Assembly (NCBI GenBank): GCA_910578185.1
Contig: CAJTPN010000014.1
Location: 1 to 64,000, forward strand
Length of the DNA stretch: 64,000 nt
From: an uncultured Acetatifactor sp.
GTDB taxonomy: Bacteria > Bacillota > Clostridia > Lachnospirales > Lachnospiraceae
Direction of reading: 5' to 3'
The first letter of the stretch is position 1, and each line of letters starts with the position of its first letter. The translations under genes and the position numbers were made by a program. Positions 25,899 through 33,306 of this stretch are shown here, in pieces. The notes under the pieces were generated by a model that was given only the letters and a program-made list of their open reading frames with translations, searched no databases and was not told the DNA's origin.

Positions 25899-26696
25899 AT
25901 GAGATATATGACATTTAATTCATCCTGCTCTTATGCGGGAGTGGCCAATATGCTGGAATATCACGGAATTCTGGTCACTGACCGGCAGATTGCACTGGAT
26001 ATGGATTTGCCATTTTTATTTTCAGACGAAGGTGGTGTTTACGCTGCAGGCCCCATGCTGCAGAGCGCCAAATGGTTTGAACTGTATCTGAAGCCGTTAG
26101 GTTTTTACATGACAGAGAGGGTACTTTTGCCGGAAGAGGTAGGTCCATACCTGGAAAGCATACCCTGTGGGATGTTGGGGATACTTGTGGGTTCTCACAG
26201 ACATGCGGTGGTATCTATGGGGAAGGAATGGGGAAAATATAGATTTCTCAATAACAGGCACGAGAATTCAAAGGAACCGGATTACTGGCTTTTGGACGGG
26301 GAAGAACTGCTGTCGCGGTTGAAGGGAACAGTTACCGTGGCGACATTAGAAAAGGGAAGGCCTCAGGCAGTGGATAAGATGCCATTTTTTTTGGAATCTG
26401 TGGAGGTTCTGAGGCGTATGAAAGGGGAGATACATATTTTCTGTGACGGTTTGCAGGAGCCGCAGGCGATAAAAGAAGCCATGGATAAACTTTTTCGCGC
26501 CATTCTCCTGGATGGAGTTACCATGTTGGAATTGTTGGGAGAGAAAGAAATCTGCAAAGATTTAAAAATGGTACAAGGGGAACTGCTCACAGCAGTCAGG
26601 GAAGGCGGGACCATGGTGTTAAAGGACAGAATTGACCTGGAGGTTCTGGAAGATGCCATAGGGCGATATATGGATTTGATTCCCACAAAGCAGTAA
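25899..26696 (+). CDS. Papain-like (C39/BtrH-type fold) protein of unknown function
   Basis: A 265-residue protein. ATG 25899 follows GGAGGG by 6 nt; the promoter at 25786 rules out the start at 25818. The N-terminal half looks like a papain-like fold of the C39/BtrH type: Cys in NSSCSYAGVANML, His in GSHRHAVVSM and Asn in FLNNRHEN would form the triad. The C-terminal half is helical and mixed, without a motif I recognise. No signal peptide is seen. It could be an acyltransferase-like or protease-like enzyme. The substrate is unknown. Confidence 0.55.
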   Translation: MRYMTFNSSCSYAGVANMLEYHGILVTDRQIALDMDLPFLFSDEGGVYAAGPMLQSAKWFELYLKPLGFYMTERVLLPEEVGPYLESIPCGMLGILVGSHRHAVVSMGKEWGKYRFLNNRHENSKEPDYWLLDGEELLSRLKGTVTVATLEKGRPQAVDKMPFFLESVEVLRRMKGEIHIFCDGLQEPQAIKEAMDKLFRAILLDGVTMLELLGEKEICKDLKMVQGELLTAVREGGTMVLKDRIDLEVLEDAIGRYMDLIPTKQ

Positions 26697-26765
26697 GTAG
26701 CAATCCATGCCTTTGGTCGGCGCAAAATTGTGCTGAACATTCAAATACAGCCGGTGAAATTTTTT

Positions 26766-26930
26766 GGGGCGTGTCTGAAAGTAGTTTTTCCACAGATGTG
26801 CGTTACACTTTGTGATAGGTAAGCGCTGATTTGGGAGGCGTAGTGTGGCTTTGCTTCCCAAATCTAAGGGAAGCAGACCAGGAAGTGTGGCGTGCAGATC
26901 AAGGGAAAGCGTTTTCAGACGCGCCCTGAT
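26766..26930. mobile_element. MITE-like imperfect palindrome
   Basis: A non-coding block of about 165 bp whose two arms of about 45 bases are inverted copies. The ends GGGCGTGTCTGAAA (near 26767) and TTTCAGACGCGCCC (26914-26927) are complementary with one G-U position, and many other mismatches are transitions that would be G-U pairs in RNA. An inner hairpin is GATTTGGGA (26828-26836) / TCCCAAATC (26856-26864). There is no ORF. Either a small non-autonomous transposable element or a structured RNA; no clear target duplication was seen. Confidence 0.45.
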
Positions 26931-26949
26931 TTTACGGTAAAATATTATC

Positions 26950-26978
26950 TTGACAAATACCCCATGGGGGTATATTCT
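26950..26978 (+). promoter_or_regulatory. Promoter of the csoR-copA operon
   Basis: TTGACA (26950-26955), 17-bp spacer, TATTCT (26973-26978). The entire spacer is a CsoR-type operator. Confidence 0.85.
26957..26973 (+). promoter_or_regulatory. CsoR operator 1
   Basis: ATACCCCATGGGGGTAT, a near-perfect palindrome of the G-tract type bound by copper-sensing CsoR repressors. It lies exactly between the -35 and -10 boxes, so binding would block RNA polymerase. Confidence 0.85.
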
Positions 26979-26996
26979 TTCATTATACCAACACAA

Positions 26997-27013
26997 ATAC
27001 CTTATGGGGGTAT
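26997..27013 (+). promoter_or_regulatory. CsoR operator 2
   Basis: ATACCTTATGGGGGTAT, a second copy 40 bp downstream of the first, overlapping the early transcribed region; its left half is less perfect. Confidence 0.75.
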
Positions 27014-27176
27014 TTGCAGATAAGTCAATTTCACCTTTTTGTTTCGCTGTACAGCGATTGGAATCTAAAACAGCTTCGTGCCGAAAGGGTAATGCATGGG
27101 TGCTGCAGTACACAATCTGCCAAAGCACATGAGGAAAAAAGTTTCCACATGCGGGAATCAGAAAAGGAGACAAAAT

Positions 27177-27518
27177 ATGGAAGAAAATAAAATGGAAGTT
27201 ACGTGTGGAACAGAGCATGCAAAAGAGGGATTGTGTTGTCATCAAAAGGCAACACCCCGAGAGGAAAAGGGTATAAAGCTGCTGAAGAATCGTTTGAGCC
27301 GGATGACCGGGCAGTTAAACGGAATCGCAAAGATGTTGGATGAGAACCGATATTGTGGGGATATCCTGATTCAGGTGGCGGCGGTGGAAAGTGCGCTTCA
27401 GGCTTTTGGTTATCTTGTATTGCAGGAGCATATGGCCACCTGTGTGGTGGAGGAAATACAGAAAGGGAATCTTGGGGTGGTGGAAGAAACAGTGGAGTTA
27501 GTAAAAAAATTAAAATAA
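27177..27518 (+). CDS. csoR: Copper-sensing transcriptional repressor CsoR
   Basis: A 113-residue all-helical repressor of the CsoR/RcnR family. ATG 27177 follows AAAAGGAGACAAAAT. The Cu(I) ligands of the family are present: Cys in RYCGDIL, then His and Cys in EHMATCV. An N-terminal tail of about 35 residues adds further Cys/His (LCCHQ), beyond the usual length of about 90. It is first gene of the operon and should bind the two operators in its own promoter; Cu(I) releases it and induces copA. Confidence 0.93.
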   Translation: MEENKMEVTCGTEHAKEGLCCHQKATPREEKGIKLLKNRLSRMTGQLNGIAKMLDENRYCGDILIQVAAVESALQAFGYLVLQEHMATCVVEEIQKGNLGVVEETVELVKKLK

Positions 27519-27586
27519 TAGAAATAAAAGGAAAAGTTTATAATTATGGAAAAACAGTTTGAAAAAGAAAGGCTGGGGTGCAGGGA

Positions 27587-30500
27587 ATGAAAGAGCGTTA
27601 TCATATTTCGGGGATGACTTGTTCCGCCTGTTCTTCACATGTGGAAAAGGCGGTTAATAAGCTAAAAGGGGTGGAGAAGGCTTCCGTGAATCTGTTGACG
27701 GAGACTATGGAGGTCATGTATGAAGAGGAGGTAATCGAAGGGGATAGTATTGTGGCGGCGGTGGAGAAAGCGGGCTATGGTGCCGCATTGATTATCGGAG
27801 GCGTCGGAAAGCAGGGGGCTGCAGGCGGAACAAGCCGTATATCGGAGAAAGCAAAGAGATCCGCTATGGCTTCGGAAAAGGGTGCCAAGATTACCTCAAC
27901 AGGGCAGATTTCAGGGGCAGAATCGGCGGGGACGGATATGACTTCCGGACAGGGGGAATGTGAGGGCAAATGTTTAGGCGGGATAGATACAAAAGAGCGT
28001 AGAGACGATAGGAAGACAAACGGGAGTTCTGCAGGGCGGGACGGCTTGCAGAAGAGGGCGGAAAAAGAGGCGGGGGCAATGAAGCGGAGGCTTTGGATTT
28101 CCGTTGTGTTTCTGTTGCCCTTGATGTATGTGGCAATGTATCATATGTATAATGAATGGTTCGGAATTCCCATACCCGGCTTTGTGCACAAATATCTTCA
28201 CGGAAACGAGAATGCCCTAACGTTTGCCTTGACACAGCTGTTGTTACTATTGCCCATCTGTTATGAAAATCGAAAGTTTTTCTCAGTGGGATTTAAGACG
28301 CTTGGGCATTTCAGTCCCAATATGGACAGTCTGATTGCATTAGGTGCTTCCGCGTCCATCGCTTATGGTATTTTCGCCATGTACCGTATCAGTTATGGGC
28401 TGGGGCATGGGGATATGGCGCTGGTAGAGCAATATTCCCATGACTTGTATTTTGAATCAGCGGGTATGATACTGACGTTGATTACAGTGGGAAAGTACTT
28501 GGAGAGCCGTTCTAAGGGGAAGACCAGTCAGGCGATTACAAAACTTATGGATCTGTCTCCCAAGTCCGCAATTTTGCTGACGGAAGACGGGCGGGAGGTG
28601 GAAGTTCCCACGGAGGAGCTGCGGACAGGAGATATTTTCCTGGTAAAACCGGGAAGCCTTGTGCCGGTGGATGCCACGGTGGTGGAGGGCAGCTCCAGCG
28701 TCGATGAGGCGGCGATTACGGGAGAGAGCGTGCCGGTGGAAAAGCATGAGGGGGATAAGGTGGTGTCTGCCACCGTGAACAAGGCAGGATTTTTGAAATG
28801 CAGGGCCGACAGGGTGGGAGAAGATACCACCTTGTCCCAGATTATCCGTCTGGTGGAGGAGGCCAGCGCCAGCAAGGCGCCTATTGCGCAGCTTGCAGAT
28901 AAGGTAGCGGGAGTATTTGTACCTGTGGTCATTGGGATAGCGGCGGTGACGTTGTGTGTATGGATGTTTGCAGGTGCCGGTTTGGAATTTGCCCTGTCTA
29001 CGGCCATTGCGGTATTGGTGATATCCTGTCCCTGTGCCCTGGGACTTGCCACACCGGTGGCAATTATGGTGGGTACCGGCGTTGGCGCCGGACATGGTAT
29101 CCTGATCAAGTCGGGAGAAGCGCTGCAGCAGGCCCGGGAGGTTGACACGGTGGTGATGGATAAGACAGGAACCATCACCGCGGGCAGGCTGAAGGTGATG
29201 GAGGTAAGTGTCTATGCCCGGAATATGTCGGCGGATACCATGCTTCAGATTGCCGGGGCACTGGAGAAAAAGAGCGAACATCCACTTGCGGAAGCAGTGG
29301 TGGGATATGCGGATGACTGTAAGCTCCATATCCCTGAAATCAGAGATTTCAAAGCTGTCTTCGGCAGAGGTGTGGAAGGCGTGCTTAAAGAGGAAATTGG
29401 GCCTAATTTTATGGTGTCGGGTGTCAGGACTTCTTCCGGAGAGGCCAATATTTGCGGAGAAGACGGGAGCTTTGCCACAGGCGATGGCCCCGGTTCGGTA
29501 GCCCTGCTGGAAAAGGGCGATGAGAAAGAGAGGGGTTACGGGAAAGGAGTAGCCGCACCGGATGGGGAGAAGGCGTTTCAGCGCAAGGACCTGGGAGCAA
29601 GGGCAGGCATGCGGTATTTTGTGGGGAATCTCCCCTACATGGAGGAAAACGGCATTTTCATTGACGAAATGGTGCTGGGTGGTATGGAGAAGTTTGCCGA
29701 CGAGGGCATGACGCCTTTGCTGGTGGCGGAGGAAGGGCGTTTCCTGGGGGTTATCGGCGTGGCGGATGAAGTGAAGGCCACTTCCCTGGAGGCTATTCGA
29801 AAGTTTAAGGAAATGGGCATCCATGTGGTGATGCTTACGGGAGATAACAGGCGGACTGCGGAGGCGGTCAGACAGCAACTTGAAATTGAGGAAGTGGTGG
29901 CGGAAGTGCTGCCCCAGGATAAAGAGAAAAAGATTAGCCAACTGCAAAGCGCCGGGCATAAGGTGGCAATGATCGGGGACGGGATCAACGATGCGCCGGC
30001 GTTGGCGGCGGCCGATGTGGGGATGGCAATCGGTGCTGGCACGGATGTGGCAATGGAGAGTGCCGATATTATTCTGATGAAAAGCGATTTGCGTGACGCA
30101 GTGACGGCGGTTCGGTTAAGTCGCGCCGTGATTCGAAATATTAAGGAAAATTTATTTTGGGCGTTCTTTTATAATGCAATAGGTATTCCATTAGCAGCAG
30201 GTTTGTGGTATCCTATGTTTGAAGTAAAATTAAATCCCATGTTTGGCGCGGCCGCTATGAGTTTGAGCAGCATCTTTGTGGTGGGCAACGCGCTCAGGCT
30301 CCGTGGTTTTCGGAGCGGTTTCCGGCAGCGGGCCGGCCATATGGAGGCGGAAAGTACGGAAGCAGTTGGACTTGCAGGTGAAAGGCAGCCTTCGGAAGTG
30401 CCTGGAGAAGCGGAAGCCGTAATCGGGAAGGCGTCTTCGGAAGTGCCGGGAGAAGCGGAAGACACAGAAGAGGAGACACCTTCGGAAATTATGGGAGCGG

Positions 30501-30778
30501 TTGGATTGATGAGGGCGGAAGAAACTTCGGAAAAGATAGAAAAAGAAAGGAAAGAGATTAGTATGGAAAAATTAATGACAGTTAACGGGATGATGTGCGG
30601 ACACTGCACAGGCAGAGTACAGAAGGCTTTGGAAGCCCTGGAAGGGGTTAAGGCGGTCACAATGGATCTGGAGGCAAAGACGGCTTTGGTGGGGATGGAG
30701 ACGGAAGTGACGGATGAGGCATTGACCGCTGCTGTTGCGGAAGCGGGCTATGAGGTGGAAAAGATTGTATTGAAGTAA
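27587..30778 (+). CDS. copA: Cu(I)-translocating P-type ATPase with N- and C-terminal metal-binding domains
   Basis: A 1063-residue P1B-type ATPase exporting Cu(I). Residues 1-70 are a metal-binding HMA domain (GMTCSACSSH). The core has TGES (about 378), the membrane CPC motif (SCPCALGLATP, about 481), DKTGT (about 525), SEHP and GDGINDAPAL (about 797). Three low-complexity inserts are unusual: between HMA1 and the first helix (about 70-155), inside the nucleotide-binding domain (about 605-680), and an EVPGEAE-rich linker before the C-terminus. A second complete HMA domain (GMMCGHC, residues 993-1063) ends the protein and looks like a fused CopZ chaperone. GTG 27578 is an alternative start. 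Confidence 0.95.
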   Translation: MKERYHISGMTCSACSSHVEKAVNKLKGVEKASVNLLTETMEVMYEEEVIEGDSIVAAVEKAGYGAALIIGGVGKQGAAGGTSRISEKAKRSAMASEKGAKITSTGQISGAESAGTDMTSGQGECEGKCLGGIDTKERRDDRKTNGSSAGRDGLQKRAEKEAGAMKRRLWISVVFLLPLMYVAMYHMYNEWFGIPIPGFVHKYLHGNENALTFALTQLLLLLPICYENRKFFSVGFKTLGHFSPNMDSLIALGASASIAYGIFAMYRISYGLGHGDMALVEQYSHDLYFESAGMILTLITVGKYLESRSKGKTSQAITKLMDLSPKSAILLTEDGREVEVPTEELRTGDIFLVKPGSLVPVDATVVEGSSSVDEAAITGESVPVEKHEGDKVVSATVNKAGFLKCRADRVGEDTTLSQIIRLVEEASASKAPIAQLADKVAGVFVPVVIGIAAVTLCVWMFAGAGLEFALSTAIAVLVISCPCALGLATPVAIMVGTGVGAGHGILIKSGEALQQAREVDTVVMDKTGTITAGRLKVMEVSVYARNMSADTMLQIAGALEKKSEHPLAEAVVGYADDCKLHIPEIRDFKAVFGRGVEGVLKEEIGPNFMVSGVRTSSGEANICGEDGSFATGDGPGSVALLEKGDEKERGYGKGVAAPDGEKAFQRKDLGARAGMRYFVGNLPYMEENGIFIDEMVLGGMEKFADEGMTPLLVAEEGRFLGVIGVADEVKATSLEAIRKFKEMGIHVVMLTGDNRRTAEAVRQQLEIEEVVAEVLPQDKEKKISQLQSAGHKVAMIGDGINDAPALAAADVGMAIGAGTDVAMESADIILMKSDLRDAVTAVRLSRAVIRNIKENLFWAFFYNAIGIPLAAGLWYPMFEVKLNPMFGAAAMSLSSIFVVGNALRLRGFRSGFRQRAGHMEAESTEAVGLAGERQPSEVPGEAEAVIGKASSEVPGEAEDTEEETPSEIMGAVGLMRAEETSEKIEKERKEISMEKLMTVNGMMCGHCTGRVQKALEALEGVKAVTMDLEAKTALVGMETEVTDEALTAAVAEAGYEVEKIVLK

Positions 30779-30881
30779 GAGAGCCGTACCGGTCCGGCTT
30801 TGGCTGTCATGTGTGCGCAGCACATGGCGGCAATGGCAGACCGGAATTTTTCGTGCGCAGGGCGCACAGATGGGAGCACGT
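30779..30881 (+). other. Spacer with short hairpins between copA and the motor pair
   Basis: Two small inverted repeats, CATGTG/CACATG (30810-30828) and GTGCGC/GCGCAC (30853-30867), neither followed by a T-run. No clear promoter was seen, so read-through from copA is possible. Confidence 0.4.
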
Positions 30882-32039
30882 ATGAAAAATAAATTGTTTT
30901 ATGGGTTGTTTGTGGTATATGTGGTGATGGTAGTGTTTATCCTGTATATCAACGGTGTGTTTACGGGGAATGTGGCGTCTTTGAGCAATCTGTTGATCAA
31001 CGGTGCCTTTTTGGCCTTAATAGGGTGTCTGTTCCTGATATCTGCAGCCAGTTTCCTTCAGCTGAATCATCTCACAGATGATTTACAGCGAGTGGGGGCC
31101 GCACTGCAGGCCGAATATAAAGAAGGGGGAAATAAGAATCTCTGGGCTGCCCTGCAGGATCGGAAGGATGTGTTTGAAGATGAGAACCTTCGTGTTGCGT
31201 TCGGAAAGTACCGGATGCGGGTGCGAGGAAGCAGGGTAGGAAAAAGATATGCGAATGTCTGTGATATTGAGGAATATTTAAATGAAGATTTGCTGGACAG
31301 GGTTGGAAGCAGCTATTTTAACTCCGGCATCTCCGGTACTATGACAGGATTGGGAATTCTGGGAACTTTTATCGGGCTTTCCCTTGGACTGGGCTCTTTC
31401 AGCGGGGATGATATTTATACCATTTCCGATAATGTGGGGCCGCTTTTGTCAGGTATGAAGGTGGCGTTCCACACTTCCGTATACGGCATTATATTTTCCT
31501 TGCTGTTTAATTATGTTTACCGCAGTATTATGGCGGATGCTTATGGGAAGCTGAATCTGTTTCTGGATATTTTCAAGCAGTGCGCCATGCCGCCGGTGGG
31601 ATCCGGGGATGAAAATACCGCTACCATGTTGGTGTATCAGGCGAATACTGCCAATTATATGAAACAGCTTTTGGAGTTGGCCAAGGGGGAGGCCAAGGAT
31701 CAGGTCAGAGCATTGGAACATATGGCGGATCAATTTGTGGAACAGCTTCAGGCGGTGATGGGAGCGGAATTGAAAGGCGTGGGAAACGCGCTTCAGGACG
31801 CTGCGCAGGCCCAGGAGACCAGCACGGAGAGCAGCAAACAGGTTTTGGATGCTGCCAGAGCATTGGTGGAATCCGGCCGCAGTATGCAGGAGGCCATGGA
31901 TCAGATGCTGAAACGGCAGGAGAGATTTGCAAAGGAGTTGGAGGAGCAAAAGGAATTGATTGCTTCTTCCTGTGAGGAGATCAGCCGGGATGTGAGCAGT
32001 CAGCTGTATACTTTTGAGCAGATGAGAGATCTGGTATAG
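30882..32039 (+). CDS. MotA/TolQ/ExbB-type proton channel subunit (ZorA-like)
   Basis: A 385-residue membrane protein. ATG 30882 follows GGGAG. Two N-terminal membrane helices (about 3-27 and 37-60) are followed by a cytoplasmic segment, two more helices (GTMTGLGILGTFIGLSLGLG at about 147-166 and a helix at about 195-215) and a coiled-coil tail of about 150 residues. The TGLGILGTFIGL helix and the long tail resemble ZorA of Zorya defence motors more than flagellar MotA. With the next gene, 39 bp downstream, it should form an ion-driven 5:2 stator-type motor. No ZorC, ZorD or ZorE homologue lies nearby, so a defence role is not established. Confidence 0.78.
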   Translation: MKNKLFYGLFVVYVVMVVFILYINGVFTGNVASLSNLLINGAFLALIGCLFLISAASFLQLNHLTDDLQRVGAALQAEYKEGGNKNLWAALQDRKDVFEDENLRVAFGKYRMRVRGSRVGKRYANVCDIEEYLNEDLLDRVGSSYFNSGISGTMTGLGILGTFIGLSLGLGSFSGDDIYTISDNVGPLLSGMKVAFHTSVYGIIFSLLFNYVYRSIMADAYGKLNLFLDIFKQCAMPPVGSGDENTATMLVYQANTANYMKQLLELAKGEAKDQVRALEHMADQFVEQLQAVMGAELKGVGNALQDAAQAQETSTESSKQVLDAARALVESGRSMQEAMDQMLKRQERFAKELEEQKELIASSCEEISRDVSSQLYTFEQMRDLV

Positions 32040-32078
32040 AATAAGGTGACGAAACCATAACGTCGATGGGAGCTAATT

Positions 32079-33074
32079 ATGAAGATAAAACAAAAAAACA
32101 GGGAGGCATTTGGGGAGCATAGCTACTGGCAGTCGTATTCTGATATGATGGCGGCACTTTTGCTGATCTTTGTGTTGATCATAGCCATTACGCTTGCAAT
32201 TTATAAGCAGAAGACCACGGACCTGGATCAGGCGAGAACGGATTTGGCGCAGTCTCAGGATCATCTTAGCCTGACGCAGAAGGAACTGGACGATGCCCTG
32301 AAAGATCTGGAGGAGTACAAGGCTGCGATTGAGAAATCCAATCAGGAACTGTCAAATTCCCTGGCGGAACTGCAACAGGCATATGCCAATGCGGCATTGA
32401 CACAGGATGAGCTGAACAAGGCATATCTGGAGATCGAGGAGGGCAAGAAGGAGCTGAGCATTGCCCAGGGAGAGTTGAACAGTGCCCAGGAAGAACTGAG
32501 TTCCACCCAGCGGGAGTTGGAAAATATTGTTGGGATCAGAACTGATATTATCGGTGCACTTCAGACCACATTTAACAATTCCAGTATGAGCGTGGATGCA
32601 CAGACTGGATCTATAACTTTTTCCTCAGATGTGCTTTTTAAGTATAACAGCGCAACGCTTTCCACAGACAGTCAGAAAACGCTGAAGGAGATTATCCCCA
32701 TGTATCTGGATGTACTGCTGCAAGATCGGTTTCGCGAATACATAGCTGAAATCATTATCGAAGGGCATACGGATACGGACGGGGGCTATGAGGGGAATAT
32801 GGAATTGTCCTATGACAGGGCGCATTCTGTGGCAAAGTTTTGCCTGAACTCTAAAAATGGGCTCAGCAAGGAAAAAATAGAGCAGCTGACAGGCTTGCTT
32901 ACGGTAAACGGGCGTTCCTGCAGTCAGCCGGTTTATCAAACCGATGCGTTGGGCAGGCCGACGGACAAAGTGGATATGGCTGCGTCCCGCCGTGTGGAAA
33001 TCAAGTTCCGCTTAAAGGAAGACGAGATGATTGAAAAGATAGCGGAGATTTTGAGGCAGAATCAGAACCAATAA
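32079..33074 (+). CDS. MotB/ZorB-type subunit with OmpA-like peptidoglycan-binding domain
   Basis: A 331-residue protein. ATG 32079 follows GGGAG by 6 nt. A single membrane helix (about 24-44) is preceded by YWQSYSDMMAALLLIF, whose Asp22 matches the proton-carrying Asp of MotB/ExbD/ZorB. A heptad-rich coiled coil of about 110 residues (LAQSQDHL, ELNSAQEELSSTQRELE) leads to an OmpA-like domain at about 185-320, with IIEGHTDTDG and NMELSYDRA for peptidoglycan contact. The extracytoplasmic coiled coil is longer than in typical MotB. It is the partner of the upstream channel gene. Confidence 0.82.
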   Translation: MKIKQKNREAFGEHSYWQSYSDMMAALLLIFVLIIAITLAIYKQKTTDLDQARTDLAQSQDHLSLTQKELDDALKDLEEYKAAIEKSNQELSNSLAELQQAYANAALTQDELNKAYLEIEEGKKELSIAQGELNSAQEELSSTQRELENIVGIRTDIIGALQTTFNNSSMSVDAQTGSITFSSDVLFKYNSATLSTDSQKTLKEIIPMYLDVLLQDRFREYIAEIIIEGHTDTDGGYEGNMELSYDRAHSVAKFCLNSKNGLSKEKIEQLTGLLTVNGRSCSQPVYQTDALGRPTDKVDMAASRRVEIKFRLKEDEMIEKIAEILRQNQNQ

Positions 33075-33101
33075 TTTGATAAAATATTTATAATTTATTT
33101 A

Positions 33102-33129
33102 TTGATTTTTGTGTGTGATATGTTATATT
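33102..33129 (+). promoter_or_regulatory. Promoter of clpB
   Basis: TTGATT (33102-33107), 16-bp spacer, TATATT (33124-33129). The leader is about 170 nt and ends with a small hairpin GTTCCG / CGGAAC (33272-33286) just before AGGAGGT. No CIRCE element or CtsR box was found by eye. Confidence 0.5.
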
Positions 33130-33306
33130 GAATATAGAACAAAGAGAAATTACTTTTGATACGACATGGACAGAACCGGGATTGGTTTGGGAACGGGAAA
33201 AGATAAAGGTTTGTGAGGCAAGAAACAAACTGTCGCAGACCGTAACTGAGATAATCCGGCAAAGTAAAACAGTTCCGAAACGGAACGAAACCAGGAGGTA
33301 TATAAC

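Noticed and set aside
30882..33074. Flagellar stator motAB or complete Zorya system
   Set aside because: The tail and OmpA-linker features differ from MotAB, and no ZorC, ZorD or ZorE gene is nearby, so only a ZorAB-like label is used.
33130..33306. CIRCE or CtsR heat-shock operator before clpB
   Set aside because: Neither the TTAGCACTC inverted repeat nor tandem GGTCAAA boxes were found.
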